A stretch of DNA of 64,000 bases from Plesiocystis pacifica SIR-1 (GTDB taxonomy: Bacteria; Myxococcota_A; Polyangia; Nannocystales; Nannocystaceae). This document shows, piece after piece, positions 17,422 to 26,110 of the stretch (positions are counted from its first letter, which is position 1; each line of letters starts with the position of its first letter). The translations under genes were made by a program, and so were the position numbers. The stretch covers positions 90,190-154,189 of the forward strand of contig NZ_ABCS01000010.1 in the NCBI RefSeq assembly GCF_000170895.1. Direction: 5' to 3'. The notes under the pieces were generated by a model. The model did not search any database, was not told the DNA's origin, and saw only the letters and a list, made by a program, of their open reading frames with translations.

Positions 17422-19869
17422 CTAGCTGGCCTTCGAGCGTTCGACGCCCCCGTCGGCGAAGGCCGCCAGGGGGTTGGCGATGCGGCCCACGAACTGCAGC
17501 CGCCCGACCGGCTCGTCGAGATCGATCATCTGGCGATGGTTGCGGATCTGCAGCCGGTTGAGGCACGACAAGGTGAAGTCCGCGGCGAACAGGTCGTAGT
17601 GGGCGAACTTCTCGGCGAGCTCGGGGAACTGCGCCTGGTAGCGGCGCACGCACGCGGCCGCGGCGGCCCAAAAGTCCATCGCCGAGCAGTCGCCGTGCTC
17701 CTCGAGGATCTGGGCGACGAAGCGGAAGAAGTCGTCGAACACGTCGATGAAGATCGACAGCAGCTTGACGTCGTCGGGGACCTCCATGCGGACGCGCGAC
17801 AGCGCCTCGGGGATCTCGATGGCCTCGGACAAGATCGCGACCTCCTCGGTGATGTCCTTCATCAGCGCGCGGACCGGGACGTGGTCCTCGAGCACGAGGA
17901 TCAGGTTCTCGCCGTGGGGCATGAACACCAGATCGTAGCGGTAAAAGCAGTGCAGCAGCGGGGCGAGGTAGGCGTCGAGGTAGCGATCGAGCCACGCCCG
18001 CGTAGACAGCCCCGAGGCCTCGATGAGCGCGGGCAGCAGGGCCTGGCCGTGGTCGTCGACGTGGACCAGGGCGGCCATGGTCATCGGGGTCTGGCCGTCC
18101 TCTGCCACGGACATCGGGCTCTCGCGCCACAGCGAGGCCAGCATCTTGTTGTAGTCGTTGTGCGGCCCGAACTCCTCGAAGTAGGGGTTCACGTAGCTGA
18201 CCGAGGCGAGCTCGCCGAGCATGCGAAAGCCGCTGGCCTCGATGTAGGGGTCGGTGTAGAGCAGCTGCTCGAGCCACACCGCCATGGTCGGCGCGGTGCC
18301 CAGGTAGTAGTGCGGGAGCCCGCGCATGAAGCCCATGTTGAGGATCGACAGGGCCGACTTCGTGTAGAACTTGTCGGGGTTGGACACATTGAACAGGGTC
18401 CGCACCGACTGCTGCGCGAGGTACTGGTCGGGGCCGTAGCCCAGGCAGATCAGGTCCCCCGAGGCGACCTCCGAGGCGAACACGCTGGCGAGCTTGTTGA
18501 ACCACTGGAAGGGGTGGACGGGGATGAACAGGTAGTCCGCCGGGTCGGCCCCCTGGCTGCGGATCCGGTCCTCGAAGGCCGCGCGGGTGTGGGCGTCGAG
18601 CTCCTGGGCGATGAGGGTCTCGTAGGGCAGCTCGTCGGTCCCGGCGTAGACGGCCTTGCGTCGGTGGCCGGCGAGCCACAGCAGCGAGAAGGTGTTCCCG
18701 GCCTCGGGGGCGTAGGAGCGGTAGTCGGTGCTGTCGAAGCCGATGCGGCCGTTGTTGGCCACGAAGCAGGGGTGGCCCTCGGTCATCGACTGCTCGATGG
18801 TCTGGAAGTCGGCGCGGGCGAGCTGGGCGGCGCTGGGGTTGCCCTTGCCCAGCTTGAAGGCGCTGCCCTGGAGGGTGCTGAGGATCTCCTCGAGGTAGAG
18901 GGGCAGCAGCTGCTCGGAGATGCCGAGGGGCTCGCGGAAGGCCTTGATGAACTCGACGGCGTCGACCTCCGGGGCGCTCGGGCTGCGGCGCGCGTCGGCC
19001 TGGGGCCGGGTCACGGTGATGCTCTGCTCGCGGATCCACAGGTGGTCCAGGGGCAGGGGCTTGGCCTCGAAGCGGCAGGAAAACCCCGCGCCGTCGTCGA
19101 CCTCGTAGACCGCGAAGCCCTCGGCTTCGCTGGCTTCGAGCTCGCGGGGCTCGAGCAGGCGCTCGTGGCTGAACTCGCACAGCGCCTTCTTGACCAGGGC
19201 GCGGTTGGCCCGGGCCCACGCGTCGCGGCGCAGGTGCCCGACGGCTCGCTGGGGACTGACGAAATTATCGGCGTGGTTCATCGTACTTCGCTCTCGAATG
19301 GTGCCCGCGCGGCGGATCGCCTCGTGGCGGGCGCGGGTGACAAAGGCCAGCTGCGCGGTCTTGTGGGGCAGCTCGACGACGCGCCCGGTCTCGAAGCCGA
19401 CGCGCTCGCACAGGGTGAACATCTTCTTGTTGCGGATGTCGGGCTCGACGAGCACGCGCGCGACCCCGGGGTCCGAAAAGGCGAAGTCCAAGATCGCCTC
19501 GAACATGAACCAGGTGAAGTTGGGGACGCGCGGGCCGGCGTCGGGGGGCGCGACGATCACGTGGACGCCCCGGTCGCCGGGGGCGACGGGGTAGAACGCG
19601 CCGATCGGATCCTGGCGCGGGTCGTAGCGCTCGAGCACGAAGGCCGGGCGCCCCTGGTGCTCGCCGACGAAGACCTCGTAGTGCTCGGGGGCGAGCAGGC
19701 GGCGGTACTCCTCGACCACGCGCTCGAGGCTCGCGCCCTGCAGGCCCCAAAAGTAGGCGTAGTCGCGGTTGACCCACTCGTGGAGGAAGGCGGGGTCGCG
19801 CTCGAGCTCGAAGGGGCGCAGCGAGACCTCGCCGAAGCCCGGGAAGGCCACGCGGAACACGGCGCTCAC
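17422..19869 (-). CDS. Fused GNAT acyltransferase - IucA/IucC (NIS) siderophore synthetase
   Basis: One open frame of 815 residues joins two enzymes. Residues 1-185 are a GNAT domain of the IucB/RhbD hydroxylamine acyltransferase type (HEWVNRDYAYFWGLQG, PNFTWFMFEAILDFAF, EPDIRNKKMFTLCERVGFE). Residues 197-815 are an NIS synthetase with the ATP-site motif EGHPCFVANNGRIGFD, then HPFQWFNK and FMPHGENLILVLEDH. The synthetase has its own ATG at 19281, so separate translation is possible. The GTG at 19869 overlaps the preceding stop (GTGA). The enzyme would acylate an N-hydroxy-diamine and then join the product to a carboxylate. The EGHPCF motif form resembles DesD/AlcC-type synthetases. Last gene of the operon. 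Confidence 0.85.
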   Translation of the reverse strand: MSAVFRVAFPGFGEVSLRPFELERDPAFLHEWVNRDYAYFWGLQGASLERVVEEYRRLLAPEHYEVFVGEHQGRPAFVLERYDPRQDPIGAFYPVAPGDRGVHVIVAPPDAGPRVPNFTWFMFEAILDFAFSDPGVARVLVEPDIRNKKMFTLCERVGFETGRVVELPHKTAQLAFVTRARHEAIRRAGTIRERSTMNHADNFVSPQRAVGHLRRDAWARANRALVKKALCEFSHERLLEPRELEASEAEGFAVYEVDDGAGFSCRFEAKPLPLDHLWIREQSITVTRPQADARRSPSAPEVDAVEFIKAFREPLGISEQLLPLYLEEILSTLQGSAFKLGKGNPSAAQLARADFQTIEQSMTEGHPCFVANNGRIGFDSTDYRSYAPEAGNTFSLLWLAGHRRKAVYAGTDELPYETLIAQELDAHTRAAFEDRIRSQGADPADYLFIPVHPFQWFNKLASVFASEVASGDLICLGYGPDQYLAQQSVRTLFNVSNPDKFYTKSALSILNMGFMRGLPHYYLGTAPTMAVWLEQLLYTDPYIEASGFRMLGELASVSYVNPYFEEFGPHNDYNKMLASLWRESPMSVAEDGQTPMTMAALVHVDDHGQALLPALIEASGLSTRAWLDRYLDAYLAPLLHCFYRYDLVFMPHGENLILVLEDHVPVRALMKDITEEVAILSEAIEIPEALSRVRMEVPDDVKLLSIFIDVFDDFFRFVAQILEEHGDCSAMDFWAAAAACVRRYQAQFPELAEKFAHYDLFAADFTLSCLNRLQIRNHRQMIDLDEPVGRLQFVGRIANPLAAFADGGVERSKAS

Positions 19870-20969
19870 GCTCGCGCTCCCGCGGGCGCCTCGGGCCTGC
19901 GCAGGCTGGCCTTGGCGCGGTCGAGGAGCCAGCACAGGCCGTAGCTCACCGCCGCGACCGCGGGGATCGCCGCGACCACGCCGAGGGGTTTTAGGGTCTG
20001 GTAGCCGACCACGGCCATGCCCCAGCAGATCACCGTCCACGAGAGCACGTAGAGGGCCGTGACCCGCTCGCTCGAGTAGATCAAGAACTCGCGCAGGGGC
20101 CCCGGCTCGCGCCCCCGGCTCGCGTAGTGGATGATCGGGCAGACGATGAGCACGGCGCCCGTGGCCTCGAGGATGCCGCCGAGGCCGAGGTGGAAGAAGT
20201 CGACGAAGTGGGTCTCGGGCCACAGCAGGACCAGGACCAGGCCGACCGCGAACATCGGGACGCCAAAGCGCAGCCAGTCGAGCATGAGCGCGTCGGGGTC
20301 CCCGTGCTCGCGGTAGCGGGCGCCCAGGAACATGCCGAGCAAGATCGGCGCGAACCACGGGAACACCGGGAAGTAGACGTTCCACTCGACCCCCCACAGC
20401 AGATCGAGGAGGTCGTCGATGCCCGCCACGCCGATCCGAGCGCCGCGCAGCAGGTGCGTCCCCGAGGCGAACAGCGCGGCCCACACGAGCAGGCCGTGGC
20501 GGTTGGGGGTGAGCTTGCGGATCAGCCCCATGAGGATCAGGCACAGCCCCGCGAGCTGCAGGATGTCGCCGGTCAGCAGCATGGTGACCAGCTGCCCGGC
20601 GGTCGGCGGCGGGGTCCAGCCGTAGGCCTCGATGAAGGCGTCGGGCAGCAGGCCGAGCAGGCCCGGGACCACGAACTTGAGCGCGTTCATCAGGTAGCCC
20701 GCGCCGAGGATGACCAGGCCGCGGCGCGCGGCCCTCGTGGCGCTCTGATCGCGGGCGACCATGAAGGAGAAGCCCATGATCACCAGGAAGCCCGCGGTGC
20801 CCTTGCCGACGACGTGCAGGGCGACGCCGAGGGCCGAGCCGGCCTGGGTCTCGACGTCGGCGTAGAGCCACATCGTGTGCACCATGATCATCAGGACCAC
20901 GGCGACGCCGCGGCCGATGTCGATGATCTCGACGCGCTCGGGTCGCTGCTCGGGAGGATGGGCGCTCAT
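19866..20969 (-). CDS. DUF1624-like membrane acyltransferase in the siderophore operon
   Basis: This 367-residue protein has about ten membrane segments. It opens with VEIIDIGRGVAVVLMIMVHT, the start signature of the DUF1624/heparan-alpha-glucosaminide N-acetyltransferase-like group, which carries a conserved His in the first membrane span and uses acyl-CoA across the membrane. It sits between the two acyltransferase-synthetase modules, with ATGA and GTGA overlaps on its two sides, so it is co-translated with them. Likely roles are acyl tailoring of the siderophore or assistance in export. No such enzyme is a standard part of hydroxamate NIS pathways, so the role is inference from position only. 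Confidence 0.7.
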   Translation of the reverse strand: MSAHPPEQRPERVEIIDIGRGVAVVLMIMVHTMWLYADVETQAGSALGVALHVVGKGTAGFLVIMGFSFMVARDQSATRAARRGLVILGAGYLMNALKFVVPGLLGLLPDAFIEAYGWTPPPTAGQLVTMLLTGDILQLAGLCLILMGLIRKLTPNRHGLLVWAALFASGTHLLRGARIGVAGIDDLLDLLWGVEWNVYFPVFPWFAPILLGMFLGARYREHGDPDALMLDWLRFGVPMFAVGLVLVLLWPETHFVDFFHLGLGGILEATGAVLIVCPIIHYASRGREPGPLREFLIYSSERVTALYVLSWTVICWGMAVVGYQTLKPLGVVAAIPAVAAVSYGLCWLLDRAKASLRRPEAPAGARA

Positions 20970-22813
20970 GCTCGGGTTTCCCGGTGCGCGGGCGCGAAGG
21001 GGGCCAGGGGGTTGGCGAGGGTGCCCTCGAGCTGCAGGCCGGCGGCGGGGTCGGCCAGGTCGAGGAGCTGACGGGCGTCTCGCAGCTGCATGCGGTTGAG
21101 GCAGCCGCGCGGGAACTGGGCGACGAACAGGTCGTCCTCGGCGTAGCGCCAGGCGTGCTCGGGGTGCTCGCGCTGGTAGGCGAGCACGCAGCCGGCGACC
21201 TCGCGCCAGAACTCGGTCTCGGGCAGCCCGCACTGCTCGGCGAAGATCGGCGCGAGGAAGCGGAAGAAGCAGTCGAACACGTCCATGAGGATGTGCAGGG
21301 GCCGCAGCGCGGCGGGGTAGTCGACGGCGAGGCGGCGCACGGCCGGGGGCAGGCTCTCGGCCGGGCGGAACACCAGCACCTCCTCGGCGATGTCCTTCAT
21401 GAACGCCCGCGCGGGCATGCCCTCGCGCAGGCCGAGGATCACGTTCTCGCCGTGGGGCATGAAGGCCAGGTCGTGGGCGAAGTAGCAGTGGAGGATCGGG
21501 CGCAGGTAGACGCGCAGGTAGGCCCGGAGCCACTCTGTCGGCGCCAGGCCGTGGGCGCGCAGCAGCTCGGCGAGCAGGGCTCGGCCCTCGCGGTCGCGGT
21601 GCAGCAGCGCGGCCATGGTCATCAGCTGCTCGCCCACGGGCGCCTTGGCGACGGGGCTCTCCCGCCACAGCGCCGCGAACAGCTTGTTGAGTGGGCTCTT
21701 GCGCGGGCCGGCGCGCTCGTAGCTGGGCGTGCGGTAGCCGATCGCCGCGCACTCGCGGAGCACCTCGAAGTTGCACGCGCGCAGGGTCGCGTCCCCCGAC
21801 ACGAGGGCGTCGACCCACTGGTTGATCGCCGGGGTGGCGCGCATGTAGTCGGGCGAGAGCCCGCGGACGAAGCCCATGTTGACGATGCTCAGGGCGGTCT
21901 TGACGTAGCAGCGCCGCGGGGAGCTGAGGTTGAAGGCGGTGCGGATGCTCTGCTGGGGCTGGTAGGCGTCGTCGCCCTCGCCGAGCTCCACGACGTGGTC
22001 GCGGGCGATCTCACCGGCCAAGCAGGCGCACAGGCGGTTGCGCCACTGCCAGGGGTGGGCGGGCATGTAGAGGTAGGCCGCCGGGTCGAGGCCGCGGGCG
22101 CGCAGCCGGGCGTCGAAGCGGGCGCAGGTGTCGACGCCGAGCTCCTGGACGATGAAGGTCGCGTAGTCGAGGCCGTCGACGGCGGTGAACTCGGCCCGGG
22201 TGCGGCGCACGGCCACCCAGGTCATGGCCATGGGCTGGGCGACCTCGGGGGCGTAGCGGGCGTAGTCGTCGGCGTCGAAGCCCAGGCGCCCGGCGTTGAC
22301 GAGGAAGCAGGGGTGGCCCTCGGTCATCGCGGTCTCGATGGTCTGGAACTGCGCCCGGGCCAGGGCGCGGGCGTAGTGGCGCTGGTTGTCGTACTTGTAG
22401 GCCGCGGCGTAGAGCGAGGCGCTGAGCTCCTCGAGGTAGGCCGTCAGCGCGGCGCCCTCGAGCCCGAGGGTCTCGCGGAAGTCGAGCACGAACTCGAGGG
22501 CGTCGAGCTCGAGGGGCTCGGCCTCGCTCGGATCCGGGGCGGGGGCCGTCCGTACCCGGACGATCGAGCTGGGATCGACGACCCAGTGGTCGAGGGCGAA
22601 GCGCCGGGCGTGGAAGCTGTAGTGGACGTGCGGGGCGTCGGCGCGCAGCTCGAAGCGCCCGCCCGAGGGCGCGGCGTTGCGCGGGGCGAGGAGCTTTTCG
22701 TGGCTGAACTCGGCGATCATCTTGGCGACGGCGACCTGGCTGATGCGGGTCCAGACCTTCGGTCGCAGGTGGGCGACGCCGTCGGGCGTGGGAGGGCACA
22801 GGGGGGAGTTCAC
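20966..22813 (-). CDS. IucA/IucC-family (NIS) siderophore synthetase
   Basis: This 615-residue stand-alone synthetase is paralogous to the C-terminal part of the fused protein downstream. Shared landmarks are FSHEKLLAPR near the N-terminus, EGHPCFLVNAGRLGFD, then MPAHPWQWRN, then FMPHGENVILGLREG. NIS enzymes adenylate a carboxylate (citrate or an acyl-amine intermediate) and condense it with an amine or hydroxylamine. The GTG start overlaps the stop of the acyltransferase gene (GTGA), and the stop overlaps the ATG of the DUF1624-like gene. Two synthetases are what a citrate-bridged or a mixed dimer pathway needs, one for each condensation. Confidence 0.88.
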   Translation of the reverse strand: MNSPLCPPTPDGVAHLRPKVWTRISQVAVAKMIAEFSHEKLLAPRNAAPSGGRFELRADAPHVHYSFHARRFALDHWVVDPSSIVRVRTAPAPDPSEAEPLELDALEFVLDFRETLGLEGAALTAYLEELSASLYAAAYKYDNQRHYARALARAQFQTIETAMTEGHPCFLVNAGRLGFDADDYARYAPEVAQPMAMTWVAVRRTRAEFTAVDGLDYATFIVQELGVDTCARFDARLRARGLDPAAYLYMPAHPWQWRNRLCACLAGEIARDHVVELGEGDDAYQPQQSIRTAFNLSSPRRCYVKTALSIVNMGFVRGLSPDYMRATPAINQWVDALVSGDATLRACNFEVLRECAAIGYRTPSYERAGPRKSPLNKLFAALWRESPVAKAPVGEQLMTMAALLHRDREGRALLAELLRAHGLAPTEWLRAYLRVYLRPILHCYFAHDLAFMPHGENVILGLREGMPARAFMKDIAEEVLVFRPAESLPPAVRRLAVDYPAALRPLHILMDVFDCFFRFLAPIFAEQCGLPETEFWREVAGCVLAYQREHPEHAWRYAEDDLFVAQFPRGCLNRMQLRDARQLLDLADPAAGLQLEGTLANPLAPFAPAHRETRA

Positions 22814-23466
22814 GGCAGGGTCTCCATGGCGCGGCGCAGGTCCTCGCGGGTGCACACGGACAACATCGCGGTCTTGGCCGGCCCCGCGGGGCTCGCCTCG
22901 ATCTCGATGGGCCGCAGCTCGCAAAAGCCAAAGGCGCGGTTGATGGCGCGGATCTTGTGGTTACGGACGTCGGGCTCGACGACGATGCGCTCGGCGGCAG
23001 GGTCGGCGAACAGAAGCTCGAGCACGCTGGCGAAGGCGGCTCGGGTGAAGCCCGGGATGGGCTGGGCGGGGCGCGGGGCGACCAGGATGTGCAGGCCGCG
23101 ATCGCTGTCGCGGGCGTCGTAGTGCCTGGCGAAGGCCTCGCAGATCGGCAGGTAGCACTCGGTCAAGAAGGCCGGCCGCGGCGCTTCGTCGGCAGCGCGG
23201 ACCAGGCCGATCAGCGCGCGCAGGCTGGGCCGGGCGGTGAGCGCCTCGTAGGCCGCGCGCACGTCGGCGCAGGTCATGCCCTGCATGCCCCAGTAGCGCG
23301 CGTAGTCCCGCCGGACCCAGTCGTGGATCGTCGCGGCGTCCCGGGCCAGGGCGAGCTCGCGCAGCTCGATGCGCTCGATGGATCCGACGCGCTGGTCGCT
23401 GACGAAGCGCCACGGCCCGACGGGGCCAATGCGTGGCTCGCTCGGGGGCGTCTGTGGGCTCAGCAC
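22810..23466 (-). CDS. GNAT acyltransferase for siderophore hydroxamate formation
   Basis: This 218-residue protein is the paralogue of the N-terminal half of the fused protein. Matching segments are HDWVRRDYARYWGMQG, FTRAAFASVLELLFADP and VEPDVRNHKIRAINRAFGF. The family (IucB, RhbD, DesC, AlcB region) transfers an acyl group from acyl-CoA to the N-hydroxylated amine to form the hydroxamate. Here it is a separate protein, with GTGA overlap into the synthetase and a seven-base overlap with the MFS gene (GTG CTG A). The acyl group (acetyl, succinyl or longer) cannot be read from the sequence. Having two such enzymes suggests two different acyl donors or acceptors. Confidence 0.85.
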   Translation of the reverse strand: MLSPQTPPSEPRIGPVGPWRFVSDQRVGSIERIELRELALARDAATIHDWVRRDYARYWGMQGMTCADVRAAYEALTARPSLRALIGLVRAADEAPRPAFLTECYLPICEAFARHYDARDSDRGLHILVAPRPAQPIPGFTRAAFASVLELLFADPAAERIVVEPDVRNHKIRAINRAFGFCELRPIEIEASPAGPAKTAMLSVCTREDLRRAMETLP

Positions 23467-24713
23467 GGCGCGACCTCCTCGGGGGCCTTGCCCTCGCTCG
23501 GCGCGGCCGCGACGAAGCGCGAGCCGTAGGCCGCGAACACGCCCGCGCCGACGACGAAGCCGCCCAGGGCGATCCACAGCGGCTGGACGAGGCCGCCCGC
23601 GTTGACGGCCAGGCCCGCGATCCAAAACGCGATCAGCACGCCGCCTTGTTGGCACAGGTTCATGTGGCTGTAGTCCTCGGCGTAGCGCTCGGGGGGGCTG
23701 ATCTCGAACAGCGCGAGGTCCAGGTCGACGAGGCCGCGGAAGGCCGCCCAGCCGTAGATGAAGCGGCCGACGACGATCGCCGCGGGCAGCGGGGTCGCCT
23801 GGATGGCCACCCCGAGGGCGATGAGCGCGAGCCACTTGTAGAGGCTGCCCGGCCGCGACCAGCCCATGTGCTGGACCCCGAGGGCGACCAGCGAGGCGAG
23901 GGCCGGGATCGCAAACACCCACCCGGACACCAGCTCGCCGTCGAGGCTCGAGCGCGTGCCCCAGTACTCGACGAAGAAGGGCCGGGTGATGAAGGCGCTG
24001 AAGTAGACGACGGCCATGAGCAGGCCGAGGCGGACCAGGGGCGAGAGGCGTTGAGGAATGGGCGGGAGCGCGGGGGCCGGGTCGTCCGCGGACGCCTCGA
24101 CCACCTCGGGGACCCCCTCATGGGCGGGTTCCGGGCTCGGCGCCCGCGCGCCGCGGCGCAGCAGGTAGACCGACACGCCCATCTGCAGGAAGTCCCCCGC
24201 GGCCATGACCAGGTAGGCCGCGCGCGGGTCGTGGTGTTCGAGCACCCAGCCGCCCAAGGTCGCGCCCAGGATGCCGCCGAGGTGGACGATGACCGTCAAC
24301 AGCCCGATGACCCCGGCGTGGCTGGCCTTGGGCACCAGGCGCATCACGTAGGGGTAGACCAGCAGGTAGCTGGCCTTGAACACGATCATCGTCAGGGTGC
24401 AGGCCCAAAAGCTCCACAGCTCCGTGGTCAGGTGGCTGGCGATGGCCAGGCCACCAGCGCCGAGCTGGCCGACGACCAGCAGCTGCAGCGTCGACCAGCG
24501 CCGCTCGAGGCGGGCCCAGACGGGGAGGGCGAGCATCACCGTCAGGCAGGTCGCGGCGAGGTAGAGGCCGACGTGGCGCGGGTCCTCGACGCCGAAGGCC
24601 GTGGCGAACAGCTTGGGGAAAAAGGGCAGCAGCGTCGCGTCCGTGATCACGGCGCTGGCCGTGGTCGCGATCAACAGGTCGCGCTGACGCGCCGCGCTCA
24701 GCCCTTCGCTCAC
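23460..24713 (-). CDS. MFS transporter, probable siderophore exporter
   Basis: This 417-residue protein has twelve predicted membrane segments in two halves, with a charged linker after the sixth (residues ~175-215, rich in Pro and Glu). It belongs to the major facilitator superfamily. In aerobactin and alcaligin systems an MFS protein in the same position secretes the finished siderophore across the inner membrane. The GTG start overlaps the monooxygenase stop (GTGA). The second half contains FITRPFFVEYWGTRSSLDG, where a charged Arg within a membrane segment may contact the anionic substrate. Confidence 0.82.
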   Translation of the reverse strand: MSEGLSAARQRDLLIATTASAVITDATLLPFFPKLFATAFGVEDPRHVGLYLAATCLTVMLALPVWARLERRWSTLQLLVVGQLGAGGLAIASHLTTELWSFWACTLTMIVFKASYLLVYPYVMRLVPKASHAGVIGLLTVIVHLGGILGATLGGWVLEHHDPRAAYLVMAAGDFLQMGVSVYLLRRGARAPSPEPAHEGVPEVVEASADDPAPALPPIPQRLSPLVRLGLLMAVVYFSAFITRPFFVEYWGTRSSLDGELVSGWVFAIPALASLVALGVQHMGWSRPGSLYKWLALIALGVAIQATPLPAAIVVGRFIYGWAAFRGLVDLDLALFEISPPERYAEDYSHMNLCQQGGVLIAFWIAGLAVNAGGLVQPLWIALGGFVVGAGVFAAYGSRFVAAAPSEGKAPEEVAPC

Positions 24714-26110
24714 GCCGCGCTCTCCCGCTTGGTGATCCGCGACTCGGCCTCGGCTCCGCGGGCCCCCTCGTGGTCGAGGTGGTGGCCAAAGCGGGTGAAG
24801 GCGGTGCGCTCGGGCAGGCGGTAGTGGGCTCGGCCGAGCACGGTGTTGATGATCCGCGCGTTGCGGTAGGCGCAGATGCCCAGGTCCGGGGCCGCCACGC
24901 CGTGGCTGTGGAGGTCGGCGTTGACCACGAAGACCTTGCCGCCCAGGCTCGGGTCGGAGCGCACGGCGTGGTCGAGGTCGAGGTCGAGGCGCCCGGCCGC
25001 GTCGCGCTGGAGCAGGGGCTCGAGGGGCTCGAGGAAGGTCGGCTGGCGGTGGCGGTAGCCGGTCGCGAAGATCAGCAGGTCGGTGTCGCGCTCGAAGCCG
25101 TGGTCGGCCACGCGGTCGTGGCAGCGCAGCGTGACGCCGGCGTCGGAGCGCTGGACGCCGCGCAGCTCGGTGGCCACGCGCAGCTCGAGGTCGACCTCGC
25201 CGAAGGCCACGGCGCGGCTGTAGAGCTGGTCGTGGATGGCCTCGAGGGTGTCGGTGGAGATGCCCTTGTAGTGGCGCCACTGGTTGGCCACGAGGGCGTC
25301 GCGGGTGGCCTCGGGCAGGGCGTGGAAGTGCTTGACGTAGCTCGGGGTGGTCATCTCGAGCACGAGCTTGGTGTAGTCGAGGGGCGCGAAGCTGGCGGTC
25401 CGGGTCAGCCAGCGGATCCCCGGGCGCGGGCCGGGGCGGCGGCGCAGCAGGTCGAGGACGACCTCGGCCCCGGACTGGCCCGAGCCGACCACGGTCACGG
25501 TCTGCGCGGCGTCGACCTCGTCAACGCGCGCGAGGTATTGGGCCGAGTGCATCCAGCGGCTGCGCTCGACGCCCTCGACCAGCTCGGGCACCCACGGCGC
25601 GGTGCCGATGCCGACGCTGAGGTTGCGGGCCGGGAGCGAGGCGGTGCCCCCGTCGGTCGCGCGCAGGCGGACCATGAACTGCTCGGCCGCGGCGTCCCAT
25701 TCGACGAGCTCGACGCGCTGGCCAAAGGCGACCTGCTCGAGCTGGGCCAGGGCCCAGCGCAGGTAGTCCTCGTACTCGCTGCGCATCATGTGGAAGCGCT
25801 CGCGGATGTAAAAGGGGTACATGCGGTCCTGGTCGGCCAGGTAGGCGAGGAAGGACAGCGGGTGGGTGGGGTCGACCAGGGAGACCAGGTCGGCGAGGAA
25901 GCTGACCTGCAGCCGGGCGTCCTCGAACATCAAGCCGGGGTGCCAGCGGAAGTCTTCGGCGGCGTCGACGGTGAAGGCCTTCAGCTCGGGGACCGTCGAG
26001 CTCAGGGCCGCCAGGCCCATGTTGAAGGGGCCGCAGCCCACGGCGAGGAGGTCGACGGGGCGCGCGGGCAGGGGCGCGCGGGGGATGGGGGCGTTCGCGT
26101 GGCGGGTCAT
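24710..26110 (-). CDS. Lysine/ornithine/diamine N-monooxygenase (IucD/RhbE/DesB family)
   Basis: This 466-residue flavin enzyme hydroxylates a terminal amine at the start of hydroxamate siderophore synthesis. The FAD-binding motif is VDLLAVGCGPFNMGLAAL near residue 20, and the NADPH-binding motif is VTVVGSGQSGAEVVLDLL. The segments RWHPGLMFEDARLQVSFLADLVS and LLIFATGYRHR complete the family pattern. With a decarboxylase upstream in the same operon, the likely substrate is a diamine such as cadaverine, putrescine or 1,3-diaminopropane rather than the amino acid itself. ATGA overlap with the decarboxylase gene. It is cytosolic. Confidence 0.9.
   Translation of the reverse strand: MTRHANAPIPRAPLPARPVDLLAVGCGPFNMGLAALSSTVPELKAFTVDAAEDFRWHPGLMFEDARLQVSFLADLVSLVDPTHPLSFLAYLADQDRMYPFYIRERFHMMRSEYEDYLRWALAQLEQVAFGQRVELVEWDAAAEQFMVRLRATDGGTASLPARNLSVGIGTAPWVPELVEGVERSRWMHSAQYLARVDEVDAAQTVTVVGSGQSGAEVVLDLLRRRPGPRPGIRWLTRTASFAPLDYTKLVLEMTTPSYVKHFHALPEATRDALVANQWRHYKGISTDTLEAIHDQLYSRAVAFGEVDLELRVATELRGVQRSDAGVTLRCHDRVADHGFERDTDLLIFATGYRHRQPTFLEPLEPLLQRDAAGRLDLDLDHAVRSDPSLGGKVFVVNADLHSHGVAAPDLGICAYRNARIINTVLGRAHYRLPERTAFTRFGHHLDHEGARGAEAESRITKRESAA

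Noticed and set aside
16399..19944. A 1181-codon plus-strand frame opposite the siderophore genes
   Set aside because: It mirrors the synthetase codons (Val/Gly/Glu/Leu rich) and contains no motif, while the minus strand carries intact enzyme motifs.
17422..20871. A single 1149-residue protein starting further upstream
   Set aside because: The first ~334 residues are out of frame with the DUF1624-like gene and lack any domain. The true start is the GTG at 19869, which overlaps the preceding stop.
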